A stretch of 23,338 nt of DNA from Clostridia bacterium (GCA_016295665.1 JAEDKS010000015.1:1-23338), one strand, 5' to 3'; shown: positions 1 through 7,273, numbered from the stretch's first letter. A program made the numbers and translations. The notes: a model not told the origin generated them from the letters alone.

Positions 1-359
1 TGTATGCCGCGATGCTGGCGGAGAAGGTCGAGAAGGCCGGCGCCAAGGTGTATCTGGTCAACACCGGCTGGAACGGCACCGGCAAGCGCATGAAGCTGAA
101 GTACACCCGCGCCATGGTGACCGCTGCCCTGACCGGCGCGATCGAGAAGGGCGAGTTCGTGAAGGATCCCACCTTCGGCGTGATGGTTCCCACCGCCATC
201 GAGGGTGTGCCCTCCGAGCTGCTGATTCCCGAGAACACCTGGGAGGACAAGGCCGCCTATGCTGCCGCCTGCAAGAAGCTGGCTGAGAGCTTCGTGAACA
301 ACTTCAAGAAGTACACCCACATGAGCGATGAGGTTGTTGCCGCCGGCCCCAAGGCGTAA
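1..359 (+). CDS. pckA: Phosphoenolpyruvate carboxykinase (ATP), C-terminal part
   Basis: This is the 3' end of the ATP-dependent PEP carboxykinase gene; the first complete codon is at base 3 and about 119 codons of an enzyme that is usually about 530 residues are present. The enzyme interconverts oxaloacetate plus ATP with PEP, CO2 and ADP in the cytosol, and in anaerobes it often runs toward oxaloacetate. The segment YLVNTGWNGTGKR, near the start of the visible part, is typical of the C-terminal domain of this family. So are the later stretch F-V-V-P ending in VPSELLIPENTW and the closing helix LAESFVNNFKKY. The frame is open to the left edge, so the start lies outside. A strong intrinsic terminator follows the stop by about 25 bases, so this gene ends its transcription unit. 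The family call is secure; whether the missing part is intact cannot be seen. Confidence 0.95.
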   Translation, partial: YAAMLAEKVEKAGAKVYLVNTGWNGTGKRMKLKYTRAMVTAALTGAIEKGEFVKDPTFGVMVPTAIEGVPSELLIPENTWEDKAAYAAACKKLAESFVNNFKKYTHMSDEVVAAGPKA

Positions 360-384
360 GCTGCATTCCCCGTTGGATACACAG

Positions 385-415
385 GCACCCTGCTGAAAGG
401 CGGGGTGCTTTTTTT
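385..415 (+). terminator. Intrinsic terminator after pckA
   Basis: The stem GCACCC (385-390) pairs with GGGTGC (403-408) across a 12-base loop and is followed at once by seven T residues. It lies just after the pckA stop and just before the next promoter, as expected for rho-independent termination. Confidence 0.85.
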
Positions 416-421
416 GCGCGC

Positions 422-450
422 TTGCCCTCGGCAGACAGGTGTGGTATAAT
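422..450 (+). promoter_or_regulatory. Sigma-A-type promoter for the small-protein/vanZ unit
   Basis: TTGCCC (422-427) and a perfect TATAAT (445-450) are separated by 17 bases, with a TGG extended -10 element. The predicted start near 457 falls inside the longest possible reading frame of the next gene, which supports the downstream ATG at 509. Confidence 0.8.
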
Positions 451-508
451 CAATGCTGTGCTCCCGTGGGAGCGCATAGTGACAAAGCCAGAAGGGCAGG
501 ATAGCAGA

Positions 509-871
509 ATGATTGATCTGTATAGCATGAAAAGATGGCTGCTTGACAATCACAAGCCGGCGCTGATGGTTTCCCGCCCATCCGTCACGCTGTACGAGGA
601 AAAGACGGTCAAGGCCATTGAGTACCGCCTTGTGGTGGATCGCGAGCCCATGGTCTATACCGCGATGTATTATGCGCCGCTGGGCACCGATGAGGAAAAC
701 GAGGAGTGGCGCAAGAAGGCCTTTGCCCGGCTTCATTGGGAGACGGAGCGGGATCTGCATATCGACTTCGATATGGACGAGCTGTGGCGGGAGGGCGAGA
801 ACTTCCTGAAGGCTATCGAGGGGTACGGACACTGGCCCATCAAGCAGGCGGGTGAAAACGAAGAAGCGTGA
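509..871 (+). CDS. Small acidic protein of unknown function
   Basis: I do not recognise this 120-residue protein. It has no signal peptide or membrane segment and is rich in charged residues and Trp. The second half, from about residue 75, looks like an amphipathic helical stretch with many Glu and Asp, while the first half (alternating hydrophobics around YRLVVDREPMVYTAMYY) looks like beta strands. I chose ATG 509 over upstream starts because GGGCAGG lies just ahead and because the promoter would start RNA near 457. The stop is 13 bases before the ATG of the vanZ-like gene, so the two are very likely cotranscribed. It is real by position, promoter and ribosome site; its function is open. Confidence 0.7.
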   Translation: MIDLYSMKRWLLDNHKPALMVSRPSVTLYEEKTVKAIEYRLVVDREPMVYTAMYYAPLGTDEENEEWRKKAFARLHWETERDLHIDFDMDELWREGENFLKAIEGYGHWPIKQAGENEEA

Positions 872-884
872 AGAGAGGGGAGCC

Positions 885-1397
885 ATGAAACGAATCACCA
901 GACGAAGGCTGAGAAGGCTTCGCAGGCTGCTGCTGTGGCTCTTCCTCGGGGGCGTTGCGGCGATGATCTTTTTCTTCTCCGCGCAGACCGGCGAGGAATC
1001 ATCGCGGGTGAGCAGCGGCGTGCTGAAGCTGGTGAGCGCCTGGCTGAAGCCCTGCGTCGAATTTGTGCTGGGGCGCACCGTGTCCCAGGGAGCGATGCAG
1101 CTGCTGATTCGGAAGCTGGCGCATTTCAGCGAGTATGCGCTGCTGGGCTTCTGCCTTACGCTGCTGCTGCGGGAGTACAACTGGCGCTTCCCGCGCCTGT
1201 CCGCCGCGCTGCTCGGCACGGGATACGCGGTCACCGACGAGCTGCATCAGCTGCTGTCGGACGGTCGCTCTGCCTCTCCGGTCGATGTGGCGATTGATGC
1301 CTCCGGGGTGCTGATGGGGGTGTTGCTGGCAAGCCTGCTGTTTGGCCTGACGCATCTTCTGCTACGAGGTCGAACCGGGCGGCGTCAGCGAAGGTGA
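885..1397 (+). CDS. VanZ-like family membrane protein
   Basis: This 170-residue integral membrane protein has the VanZ-like layout. A very basic N-terminus (residues 1-14, nearly all Arg/Lys) leads into a first membrane helix ending in FFFSAQTGEESS. Then come RKLAHFSEYALLGF, an Arg/Lys-His-Glu pattern typical of the family, and TDELHQLLSDGRSASPVDVAIDASG, the family's second signature, followed by a last hydrophobic helix and a basic tail. VanZ gives low-level teicoplanin resistance in some vancomycin operons, but most members are chromosomal proteins of unknown function. No vanH, vanA or vanX lies nearby, so a resistance role is not supported here. ATG 885 was chosen because AGAGGGGAG sits at the right distance; an in-frame ATG at 852 overlaps the previous gene and lacks a site. 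Confidence 0.85.
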   Translation: MKRITRRRLRRLRRLLLWLFLGGVAAMIFFFSAQTGEESSRVSSGVLKLVSAWLKPCVEFVLGRTVSQGAMQLLIRKLAHFSEYALLGFCLTLLLREYNWRFPRLSAALLGTGYAVTDELHQLLSDGRSASPVDVAIDASGVLMGVLLASLLFGLTHLLLRGRTGRRQRR

Positions 1398-1483
1398 CAT
1401 CATGGATTTGAGCGTGACATCCCCGTGCGGCTCATGCTCCAGCAGGGAAATGGGAAACATTTGAAAGAAATTTTCCAGAATGG

Positions 1484-1523
1484 TGCAAATATGCTTGCAA
1501 AATCAACATCAATAAGATATAAT
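1484..1523 (+). promoter_or_regulatory. Promoter of the MarR-type gene with overlapping inverted repeat
   Basis: TTGCAA (1495-1500) and TATAAT (1518-1523) are 17 bases apart. The inverted repeat TGCAA-N6-TTGCA (1484-1499) covers the -35 element. Its size and placement fit a MarR dimer operator, which suggests that the regulator represses itself. The promoter is clear; the operator role is inferred. The rest of the spacer from 1398 shows no terminator that I can support. Confidence 0.75.
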
Positions 1524-1555
1524 AAAGGTATATCCTAACGAAGGGAGACTTAAAT

Positions 1556-2047
1556 ATGGCCAAGAAGTGGACTGAGGATGCCGAGCTTCTGAACAGCATG
1601 GCGACCAACCTGCTGGATGCCCTGGCAGTCTTCCCGAAGCAGCTGATTCATCTGGACCAGCTGGTGCGGGAGTTCGAGATGCCGCTGTCCCATATTCAGA
1701 TCCTGGTGGTGCTGGCGGGCGGCGATCTGTCGATCGGTTCCCTGTCGGAGAAGATGGGCATCGCGAAGCCGAATATCACGCCTCTGGTGGACACGCTGTG
1801 CAGAAAGCAGCTGGTGGAGCGCATCCGCAGCGAGGTGGATCGCCGCGTGGTGAACGTGCATCTGACGGCGGAAGGCGTCAAGCTGCTGGATCGTGTGCGT
1901 GAGAGCGTGTCCCGTCAGGTGACAGAGTGGTCGATTCCCCTCAGCCGCAGCGAAGCAAAGGAGCTGAATGCTGCGCTGGCAAGCCTGCTGCGTCTTTGCA
2001 AGGACAACAGGGCGGACGACAAGGTAGCGGAACAGGCTGCCGAGTAA
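1556..2047 (+). CDS. MarR family transcriptional regulator
   Basis: This 163-residue protein has the MarR architecture. N-terminal helices for dimerisation run to about residue 40. A winged helix-turn-helix spans about 45-110: HIQILVVLA, then SIGSLSEKMGIAKPNITPLVDTL as the recognition unit, then the wing with VDRRVVNVHLT, where the DRR-type motif is characteristic. A C-terminal dimerisation helix follows. MarR proteins bind palindromic operators as dimers and usually respond to small phenolic compounds or oxidants. The gene stands alone between its own promoter and a bidirectional terminator, so no target gene can be read from an operon; autoregulation is suggested by the inverted repeat over the -35. 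AAGGGAGA lies just upstream of ATG 1556. The family is secure, the ligand unknown. Confidence 0.92.
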   Translation: MAKKWTEDAELLNSMATNLLDALAVFPKQLIHLDQLVREFEMPLSHIQILVVLAGGDLSIGSLSEKMGIAKPNITPLVDTLCRKQLVERIRSEVDRRVVNVHLTAEGVKLLDRVRESVSRQVTEWSIPLSRSEAKELNAALASLLRLCKDNRADDKVAEQAAE

Positions 2048-2083
2048 TGCCGGGAAACAACCGAATCGCTGGTACAGCAAAGG

Positions 2084-2126
2084 AAAACGCTGCCGCACCC
2101 ATGGAGGATGATGCGGCAGCGTTTTT
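2084..2126. terminator. Bidirectional intrinsic terminator
   Basis: AAAACGCTGCCGCA (2084-2097) is the reverse complement of TGCGGCAGCGTTTT (2112-2125), giving a 14-bp stem with a 14-base loop. T tracts occur on both strands, so it can end both the MarR-type gene (plus) and the aldo/keto reductase gene (minus), which converge on it. Confidence 0.9.
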
Positions 2127-2138
2127 ACATTGTGTGAA

Positions 2139-3272
2139 TCACCGGCCGACGGCGGCGCGGATTTCCTTCAGGTAGTCCACGACGGGCAGATGCTGGGGGC
2201 AGGCGCGCTCACACTTGCGGCAGGCAACGCAGCGGCTGGGATCCGCCTGCTCATCCACCAGGCGCTGATAGCCCTTCTCAAAGCTGCGGTCAAACAGCAG
2301 CGACTCGTCATAGCCACGGAAGGCGTTGGGAATCTTGACGCCCATGGGGCAGGGCTGGCAGTAGGCGCAGCCGGTGCACCGGGTGCGGATGCGGCTCATG
2401 TAGGCCGCCTTCACATCCACGAACAGCTGCTTCTCCTGGTCGGAGAGCGCGTCCCGGGTGGCGGCGCCGAAGATGCGCAGGTTGTCATCGAGCTGCTCGG
2501 GGGTAGACATGCCGCTGAGAATGGTGATGACCTCCGGCATGGTGTACAGGTATCGGAACGCCCATTCCACGGGGCTGCGCTTCTCGCCGGGCGCGGCATC
2601 GTACACCGCCTGCACGTTGGCGGGCGGATTGGCCAGCAGACCGCCACGCAGCGGCTCCATGATGACCACGCCGATGCCCTTGCGGCCCGCCTCGCGGATG
2701 CCCTTCAGGGTAGCCTGATTTTCGTCGTCCAGGATGTTCATCTGCACCTGGCACATCTTCCAGTCGTAGTCGTTCAGAATCCGGAGGAAGGTCTCGGCGT
2801 CATCGTGGAAGGAGAAGCCCGGGTAGCGGATTTTGCCCGCAGCGAGCGCCTCGGAGAAGAAGCGCTTGTAGTCCAGCTGGCTCATGAACACAAAGCGGTC
2901 CTTGTTCATGGCGTGGAGCAGGTAAAAGTCCACATGGTCGGTCTGCAGCTTGGCGAGTTGCTCGTCGAGGATGCGCATCATGTCGCCGTATTCCTTCACA
3001 TTCCAGACGGGCAGCTTGGTGGTCAGGATAACGCGCTCGCGATAGCCGTCCTGCAGCGCCTTGCCGACGATGACCTCGCTCTCGCCGCCGTGATAGGGGT
3101 AGGCGGTGTCGATGTACTTCACACCGCTGTCGATGGCATGGCGGATCATGGCAATAGCCTTTTCCTCGTCAATCCTGCCGTCCTTCGTGGGCAGGCGCAT
3201 ACAGCCAAAGCCCAGCGCGGAGGATTCGCGCTCAATACCGGGGAATTTCGTTTGCAACATGGTGTTCTTCAT
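2139..3272 (-). CDS. Aldo/keto reductase with C-terminal 4Fe-4S ferredoxin domain
   Basis: This 377-residue protein joins an aldo/keto reductase barrel (about residues 10-280) to a double-cluster ferredoxin domain (about 295-365). The catalytic tetrad can be read as Asp55 and Tyr60 in YIDTAYPYHGG, Lys86 in LTTKLP and His120 in YLLHAMN. The ferredoxin part has Cys299, 302, 305, 308 in CxxCxxCxxCP and Cys348, 351, 354, 358 in CxxCxxCxxxCP, enough for two [4Fe-4S] clusters. Fused members of this family are common in anaerobes and are annotated as predicted oxidoreductases; the substrate is unknown, and electrons may pass from ferredoxin-like carriers rather than only NAD(P)H (inference). An AAAGG site precedes ATG 3272. 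It lies 12 bases downstream of the HAD gene on the same strand, so the two form an operon. Confidence 0.93.
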   Translation of the reverse strand: MKNTMLQTKFPGIERESSALGFGCMRLPTKDGRIDEEKAIAMIRHAIDSGVKYIDTAYPYHGGESEVIVGKALQDGYRERVILTTKLPVWNVKEYGDMMRILDEQLAKLQTDHVDFYLLHAMNKDRFVFMSQLDYKRFFSEALAAGKIRYPGFSFHDDAETFLRILNDYDWKMCQVQMNILDDENQATLKGIREAGRKGIGVVIMEPLRGGLLANPPANVQAVYDAAPGEKRSPVEWAFRYLYTMPEVITILSGMSTPEQLDDNLRIFGAATRDALSDQEKQLFVDVKAAYMSRIRTRCTGCAYCQPCPMGVKIPNAFRGYDESLLFDRSFEKGYQRLVDEQADPSRCVACRKCERACPQHLPVVDYLKEIRAAVGR

Positions 3273-3284
3273 CCTTTCATATTT

Positions 3285-4085
3285 TTACAGGTAGGGGATC
3301 ATGTCCGCAAGCCTGCCGAAGATCAGGTCAGGCTTCACCTCCGAGGTAGCCACATCCGCCATGGTCGCTTCTCCGGACAGCACCAGAATGCCGGTCATAC
3401 CGTGGTTGACGCCGGTCGCCACGTCGGTGTACAGGCGGTCGCCGACCATCGCCAGCTCATGCAGGCCAAACCCCGTGCGCATCAGCGCCTCCTCGACGAT
3501 GCCGCCGAAGGGCTTGCCCAGAATCAGGTCGGCCTTCCGCCCGGTGGAGGCCTCGATGAGGGCCATCATGGCGCCGAGGTCGGGGATAAAGCCGGTCTCG
3601 GTCGGACAGTTGAAATCGGGATGCGTGGCGATGTAGGGGAGTCCCGCCCGGACGAGGTCGCATACGCGGCAGAGCCGGGCATAGTCCAGCGTGGTGTCAA
3701 AGGCAGCCAGCACATAGGACGGGTTCTCCTCGGTGAAGCGCAGCCCCATGCCCTCCAGTTCCTCCCGGAGCATGGGATTGCCCATCAGATAGCCCGCCTG
3801 ACCGGGAAAGGTGCGCAGCAGATAGTGCGCGGCGGCATGGGCGGAGGAGATCACATCCCGGTAGCGCGCATCCACGCCCATGCGGGCGAGCTTCCGGGCG
3901 TACACATCCGCCGAGCGGGAAGAGTTGTTGGTGAGGAAGCGCGCCGTGCGCCCGGTGCGCTCCAGGGCATGGAGAAAATCCAGCGAGCCCTCAATCAACC
4001 GGTCGCCCAGATAGAAGGTACCGTCCATATCCAGCAGAAAGCAGCGGACGGGCCGCAGCCGTTCCCGGATTGCGTCATCGGTCAT
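3285..4085 (-). CDS. HAD-superfamily IIA sugar-phosphatase-like hydrolase (NagD type)
   Basis: This 266-residue cytosolic protein has all four haloacid dehalogenase motifs. Motif I is LLDMDGTFYLG with nucleophile Asp19 and acid/base Asp21. Motif II is FLTNNSS (50-56), motif III is Lys191 in LGKPFGG, and motif IV is VGDRLYTD (214-221). The spacing, with a large C2-type cap between motifs II and III, is that of the subfamily IIA group containing NagD and p-nitrophenyl phosphatases, which dephosphorylate nucleotides, sugar phosphates or glycolytic side products. ATG 4085 has a very strong site, AAGGAGGAG (4103-4095). The aldo/keto reductase follows after 12 bases, suggesting a paired role in metabolite repair or carbonyl/sugar detoxification (inference). 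The real substrate cannot be told from sequence. Confidence 0.92.
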   Translation of the reverse strand: MTDDAIRERLRPVRCFLLDMDGTFYLGDRLIEGSLDFLHALERTGRTARFLTNNSSRSADVYARKLARMGVDARYRDVISSAHAAAHYLLRTFPGQAGYLMGNPMLREELEGMGLRFTEENPSYVLAAFDTTLDYARLCRVCDLVRAGLPYIATHPDFNCPTETGFIPDLGAMMALIEASTGRKADLILGKPFGGIVEEALMRTGFGLHELAMVGDRLYTDVATGVNHGMTGILVLSGEATMADVATSEVKPDLIFGRLADMIPYL

Positions 4086-4115
4086 AGCATCACGCTCCTC
4101 CTTGGTACTTTATCC

Positions 4116-4144
4116 AGTATATCATAATCCGATGAAAAATGGAA
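4116..4144 (-). promoter_or_regulatory. Possible promoter for the HAD/reductase operon
   Basis: On the minus strand a TATACT -10 (4121-4116) is preceded after 17 bases by a poor -35, TTCCAT (4144-4139). The unit could instead be read through from the galactanase gene, since I see no clear terminator in 4086-4170. Confidence 0.4.
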
Positions 4145-4170
4145 TGACCTGCCTGGAAAACGGCGGGAAA

Positions 4171-6144
4171 TTACTGCGGCGCGGCGCACAGCGTCCACTC
4201 GTCAAAGGTGCCCCATGCTCCGTTTTTCCCGGCGACGACCGATACGCCCACCGCGACCTCGGTTTCCTCGGTCAGGGTGAAGGTGATGCTCGGCTGAACC
4301 CACTTCACCCACCCGGTCAGCGCGAAGTCGCAGGTCAGCTCGGTGTCGTCGAAGCGCACGAAGCTGCAGCTGGTGCCGTTGCCCATGTCACCGCCCTGTC
4401 CGGTCAGGGTGAAGGTGTAGGTGCCCGCGGGCAGGGAGACGGTCTGTGCGGCGGTAAAGTCCACGATGCCCTCCGTCCAGAAGTGCAGGCTCCAGGCGCC
4501 GGCGGCGGGGTCGTCCACGGTGCGGGAGGCGTAGGGCTGCGAGATGTCGTACATGCTCATGTCCGCGTCCTCAAAGCCGGGATTGACCAGCAGATTGGCA
4601 CCGCTCACGCGCACGGTGCAGCTTGTTTCGCAGCCGTTTTCCGTCAGGCCCCGGATGACGTAGATGCCCGCCGTGGTAAGGTCTGCGGCGGCGATGTCCT
4701 CCGCGTTCCAGGTGACCGGCAGCTGCTCGGGTGCCCCGTAGCTGTAGCTGACCTGTACCCGCTCGGGCAGGGACAGCGTGTCACCCAGGTCATACTGCTG
4801 CTCCACCTGCTCCGCGATGGCCTCTACGGCAAAGCCGGTGGTGCCCGTCTGAACGTAGCGGAACACCTGCAGGGAGGGCAGGGGATTGCCCGCGAAATCG
4901 AACAGCGCCTGATTGTCGATGGCGGAGCCGCCGTACCAGACGCCCGCGTCCTCCGGGTCGTACTCGCCGGCCCAGGAGCTGGCCCAGCCGGAGCCGCAGG
5001 TCTCCCACAGCGCCCGGCTTGCATCCAGCACCGCAGACGCATCCGGCGCCTCGGGATCATACACCTGCACGGGAATCCAGGCTGGCTCCCAGTAGAACAG
5101 GCCGATGCCCGCTTCACCGACGTCTGCCACGGCCTGCATCATCGAAGCGATCTCGGTGGCCTGTCCCTGAACGGAGATGGGATAAGCGAGCCCGGTGTCG
5201 TTCTGCCCGGGGCGGACGGTGTTCTCGTGCCCGTCGCCATCCTCCAGCGTCCACGCCCAGGAGGTTTCCGCCACCATGACCTGCTTGCCGTAGGTCCTGG
5301 CAATCTGCCCCAGTACCGCGGTCAGATTCTCCGTCGTGCCGTGCCAGTAGGGGTAGCAGGAGGTGGCAAAGACATCGTAGTCCACACCCCGCTTCGCCAG
5401 CTCCGAGGCGATGGTGGCGTACCAGCCCTCCCGCTCCGGGTTGGTGAAGTGCAGCGCCACGCGGATGTCATACCCGGTCTGTGCCGCAGCCTGACGCACC
5501 GCAGCGCTGCCGGCGTCAAAGAGCTGCGCCAGGGCATCCCAGGTGCTTTCGCCGCAGAACTTGCCGTTGGTTTCGTTGCCCACCTGCACCATACCCACGT
5601 CCACGCCGCCCTTCAGCAGCGTCAGCAGGCTGCTCAGGGTGTAGTCCGAAAGGGCCTGCGTCTTTTCGTCCAGCGAAAGCTCGGCCCAGGCCTTCGGCGC
5701 CTGCTGCTTGGCGGGGTCGGCCCAGAAGTCGGAGTAGTGGAAGTCAATCAGCACCCGCAGCCCCGCGTTCGTGGCCCATTGTCCCATGACGAGCGCCGCG
5801 TGCAGGTCGTTGGCACCGCCGCCGTAGCTGTGTCCCTCGGCGTCCCACGGATCGTTCCAGACGCGCAGCCTGACCCAGTTGATGCCGCTCTCAGCGAGCA
5901 GCGTAAAGAAGCCCTGACCATCCAGAGGCTGCCCCTCGGTGTCCCGGAAGGTCACGCCGCTCTCCAGCAGCGACAGCAGGGAGGACACATCCACGCCACG
6001 GATGAAGTCCTCGCGCTCGCTGCCCTGCACCCAGGGAACGTAGATGGGCGCCTCCACGGGCGTGGGCTCAGCAAGCGCCGCCACAGGCGCCATCAGCACG
6101 CTGCAGAGCGCCGCGCAGAGCAACAGACCAAACAGCTTCTTCAT
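4171..6144 (-). CDS. Secreted GH53 endo-beta-1,4-galactanase with Ig-like and carbohydrate-binding domains
   Basis: This 657-residue exported enzyme is predicted to cut beta-1,4-galactan side chains of pectin outside the cell. A signal peptide occupies residues 1-25 (MKK start, hydrophobic core, cleavage after AALA). The GH53 catalytic domain runs from about 46 to 435: FIRGVDVSSL, WVRLRVWNDPW, IDFHYSDFWADPAKQ, then the acid/base Glu191 in VQVGNETNG and the nucleophile Glu293 in MVAETSWAWT, then FYWEPAW. About 455-515 is an Ig-like domain of the kind found in bacterial surface enzymes (LPERVQVSYSYG, LPVTWN). About 516-657, starting NLLVNPGFED, is a beta-sandwich binding module resembling CBM61-type galactan-binding modules. 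No sortase or anchor motif is seen, so it is probably released. GGAGGG precedes ATG 6144. A strong promoter with an operator-like element lies upstream, consistent with sugar control. Confidence 0.94.
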   Translation of the reverse strand: MKKLFGLLLCAALCSVLMAPVAALAEPTPVEAPIYVPWVQGSEREDFIRGVDVSSLLSLLESGVTFRDTEGQPLDGQGFFTLLAESGINWVRLRVWNDPWDAEGHSYGGGANDLHAALVMGQWATNAGLRVLIDFHYSDFWADPAKQQAPKAWAELSLDEKTQALSDYTLSSLLTLLKGGVDVGMVQVGNETNGKFCGESTWDALAQLFDAGSAAVRQAAAQTGYDIRVALHFTNPEREGWYATIASELAKRGVDYDVFATSCYPYWHGTTENLTAVLGQIARTYGKQVMVAETSWAWTLEDGDGHENTVRPGQNDTGLAYPISVQGQATEIASMMQAVADVGEAGIGLFYWEPAWIPVQVYDPEAPDASAVLDASRALWETCGSGWASSWAGEYDPEDAGVWYGGSAIDNQALFDFAGNPLPSLQVFRYVQTGTTGFAVEAIAEQVEQQYDLGDTLSLPERVQVSYSYGAPEQLPVTWNAEDIAAADLTTAGIYVIRGLTENGCETSCTVRVSGANLLVNPGFEDADMSMYDISQPYASRTVDDPAAGAWSLHFWTEGIVDFTAAQTVSLPAGTYTFTLTGQGGDMGNGTSCSFVRFDDTELTCDFALTGWVKWVQPSITFTLTEETEVAVGVSVVAGKNGAWGTFDEWTLCAAPQ

Positions 6145-6172
6145 TCATTTTCCCTCCGATCAATCCTAAAGG

Positions 6173-6215
6173 TAAGCGTTTAAGGCATTTTACCATATCC
6201 GGCGGGTGGTGGCAA
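6173..6215 (-). promoter_or_regulatory. Galactanase promoter with CG-centred operator-like site
   Basis: On the minus strand TTGCCA (6215-6210), 17 bases, and TAAAAT (6192-6187) with a TGG extended element form a good sigma-A promoter. The predicted start is near 6180. The near-palindrome TAAGCGTTTA (6173-6182, plus strand) sits exactly there. It matches the core of a CcpA cre site or another LacI-family operator, which would explain repression when preferred sugars are present (inference). Confidence 0.75.
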
Positions 6216-6307
6216 GAAAAAGTTTGACGGAGGACGGACAGCGCGGGGGACTCCGGGAGGGGAGGAAAAACCTCTGAAAAAACTTCGCGGGAAAATGAAA
6301 AAAGCCC

Positions 6308-6336
6308 TTGACAAGTCATGGAATATCGTGTATTAT
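6308..6336 (+). promoter_or_regulatory. tRNA operon promoter
   Basis: A perfect TTGACA (6308-6313), 17 bases, and TATTAT (6331-6336) lie just upstream of the two tRNA genes. The predicted start is near 6343. The early transcript can form a small hairpin, GTCGC (6344-6348) with GCGAC (6355-6359). Bases 6216-6307 show nothing else that I can support. Confidence 0.85.
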
Positions 6337-6364
6337 ATCTCTTGTCGCCAGCAAGCGACGATGA

Positions 6365-6440
<76 letters not shown>

Positions 6441-6443
6441 CTT

Positions 6444-6517
6444 GGCTCCGTAGCTCAGTTGGCCAGAGCATTCGGTTCATACCCGGAGTGTCATTGGTTC
6501 GAATCCAATCGGAGCCA
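6444..6517 (+). tRNA. Elongator tRNA-Met (CAT)
   Basis: A second cloverleaf with acceptor GGCTCCG/CGGAGCC, D-arm GCTC/GAGC, anticodon stem TTCGG/CCGGA (one T-G wobble), and T-arm ATTGG/CCAAT around TTCGAAT. The anticodon is CAT at 6478-6480. Its loop TTCATAC and fully paired acceptor fit elongator Met better than the lysidine-type tRNA-Ile, but that alternative is not excluded. CCA is not encoded: the discriminator A is followed by CGC. Three bases separate it from tRNA-fMet, so the two share a transcript. Confidence 0.85.
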
Positions 6518-6523
6518 CGCAAG

Positions 6524-6551
6524 GCTGATTCTGAAAGGAATCAGCTTTTTT
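6524..6551 (+). terminator. Terminator of the tRNA operon
   Basis: GCTGATTC (6524-6531) pairs perfectly with GAATCAGC (6538-6545) around a 6-base loop and is followed by six T residues. Confidence 0.92.
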
Positions 6552-6578
6552 CGTGCGTGAAGCGGGGAGCTGGCAGCC

Positions 6579-7160
6579 TTATCCGCCTGACGGATGCTCC
6601 GTGGCATCAAAACGGGCCTTGGTGGCAAGGTAGTGCTCCGAAAGCAGCCGGCTGATTTCCTCATCCGTAAAGGGAACGAACTGCGTAGCCACCATGACCG
6701 CAAGCCCGTGGGTGAAAATCCAGATCACATGATGAAAGAGCAGCGCCTTCTCCCGGCTGTAGCCCGTGGCGTGCTGAATCGTCGACAGCACATAGTCCAT
6801 GCTGCTGTCCTGCTCGGCTTGGCGATGGGTGTCGCTCCGATGATCGCACATGAAAAGCAGCCGGAAAAGCTGCGGCTCCTCACGGGCAAAGCCGATATAG
6901 GCCAGCCCCGTGCCGCGATAGGCGCGGGCATCCAGGGATGCGCTCTGCCGGATGCGCTCCGTGTAGTAGGTCATGGCGCGCTGCTCCACGGCCCGGCGAA
7001 GCTCCTCCATGCTGCTGTAGACCCGGAAGATGGGCTGGGTGGAGCAGCCCAGCTCACGCGCAACGGCACGGGCATTCAGCGCCTCCATGCCATCCCGACG
7101 CACCAGCGCAAAGGCGGCATCCAGAATGGCGGATTGCTGGTAATGGGGGGTACGCGGCAC
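6579..7160 (-). CDS. TetR/AcrR family transcriptional regulator
   Basis: This 193-residue protein has the TetR plan: an N-terminal helix-turn-helix (about residues 8-55, with ILDAAFALVRRDGMEALNARAVARELG and the recognition region STQPIFRVYSS in two pieces) and a C-terminal helical ligand-binding and dimerisation domain. The C-terminal part contains a Trp-Ile-Phe-Thr-His-Gly (WIFTHG) stretch seen in a common TetR C-terminal subtype. The start is GTG at 7160, placed by AGAAGGAG about 10 bases upstream and by the promoter. It is transcribed away from the ABC-2 exporter genes across about 160 bases with back-to-back promoters, the usual arrangement for a local repressor of an exporter. The inducer is unknown. 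Confidence in the family is high; that the exporter is its target is inferred. Confidence 0.9.
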   Translation of the reverse strand: MPRTPHYQQSAILDAAFALVRRDGMEALNARAVARELGCSTQPIFRVYSSMEELRRAVEQRAMTYYTERIRQSASLDARAYRGTGLAYIGFAREEPQLFRLLFMCDHRSDTHRQAEQDSSMDYVLSTIQHATGYSREKALLFHHVIWIFTHGLAVMVATQFVPFTDEEISRLLSEHYLATKARFDATEHPSGG

Positions 7161-7184
7161 GACGGTTCAACTCCTTCTGTCATC

Positions 7185-7213
7185 ATTGTAAGCGCGATTT
7201 TGCGGCCTGTCAA
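7185..7213 (-). promoter_or_regulatory. Promoter of the TetR-type gene
   Basis: On the minus strand a perfect TTGACA (7213-7208), 17 bases, and TACAAT (7190-7185). The -35 elements of this promoter and the divergent one are part of an inverted repeat, TGTCAAGC (7208-7215) and GCTTGACA (7243-7250). Confidence 0.85.
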
Positions 7214-7244
7214 GCAAGAAAAGCGACAATCTGATCGACAACGC

Positions 7245-7273
7245 TTGACAAGCGGAGATGCAGAGAATAAAAT
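7245..7273 (+). promoter_or_regulatory. Promoter of the ABC-2 exporter operon
   Basis: A perfect TTGACA (7245-7250), 17 bases, and TAAAAT (7268-7273). Predicted start near 7280, about 42 bases ahead of the ATG at 7322. Confidence 0.85.

Noticed and set aside
1398..1483. A terminator after the VanZ-like gene (GAGC/GCTC and GGAAA/TTTCC pairings).
   Set aside because: The stems are only 4-5 bp, widely spaced, and no T tract follows.
2130..6183. Two very long plus-strand open frames (2130-4127 and 4102-6183) opposite the reductase, phosphatase and galactanase genes.
   Set aside because: They are antisense shadows of genes with clear motifs, caused by high GC at third positions; their translations are rich in Gly, His, Arg and Ala and show no domain.
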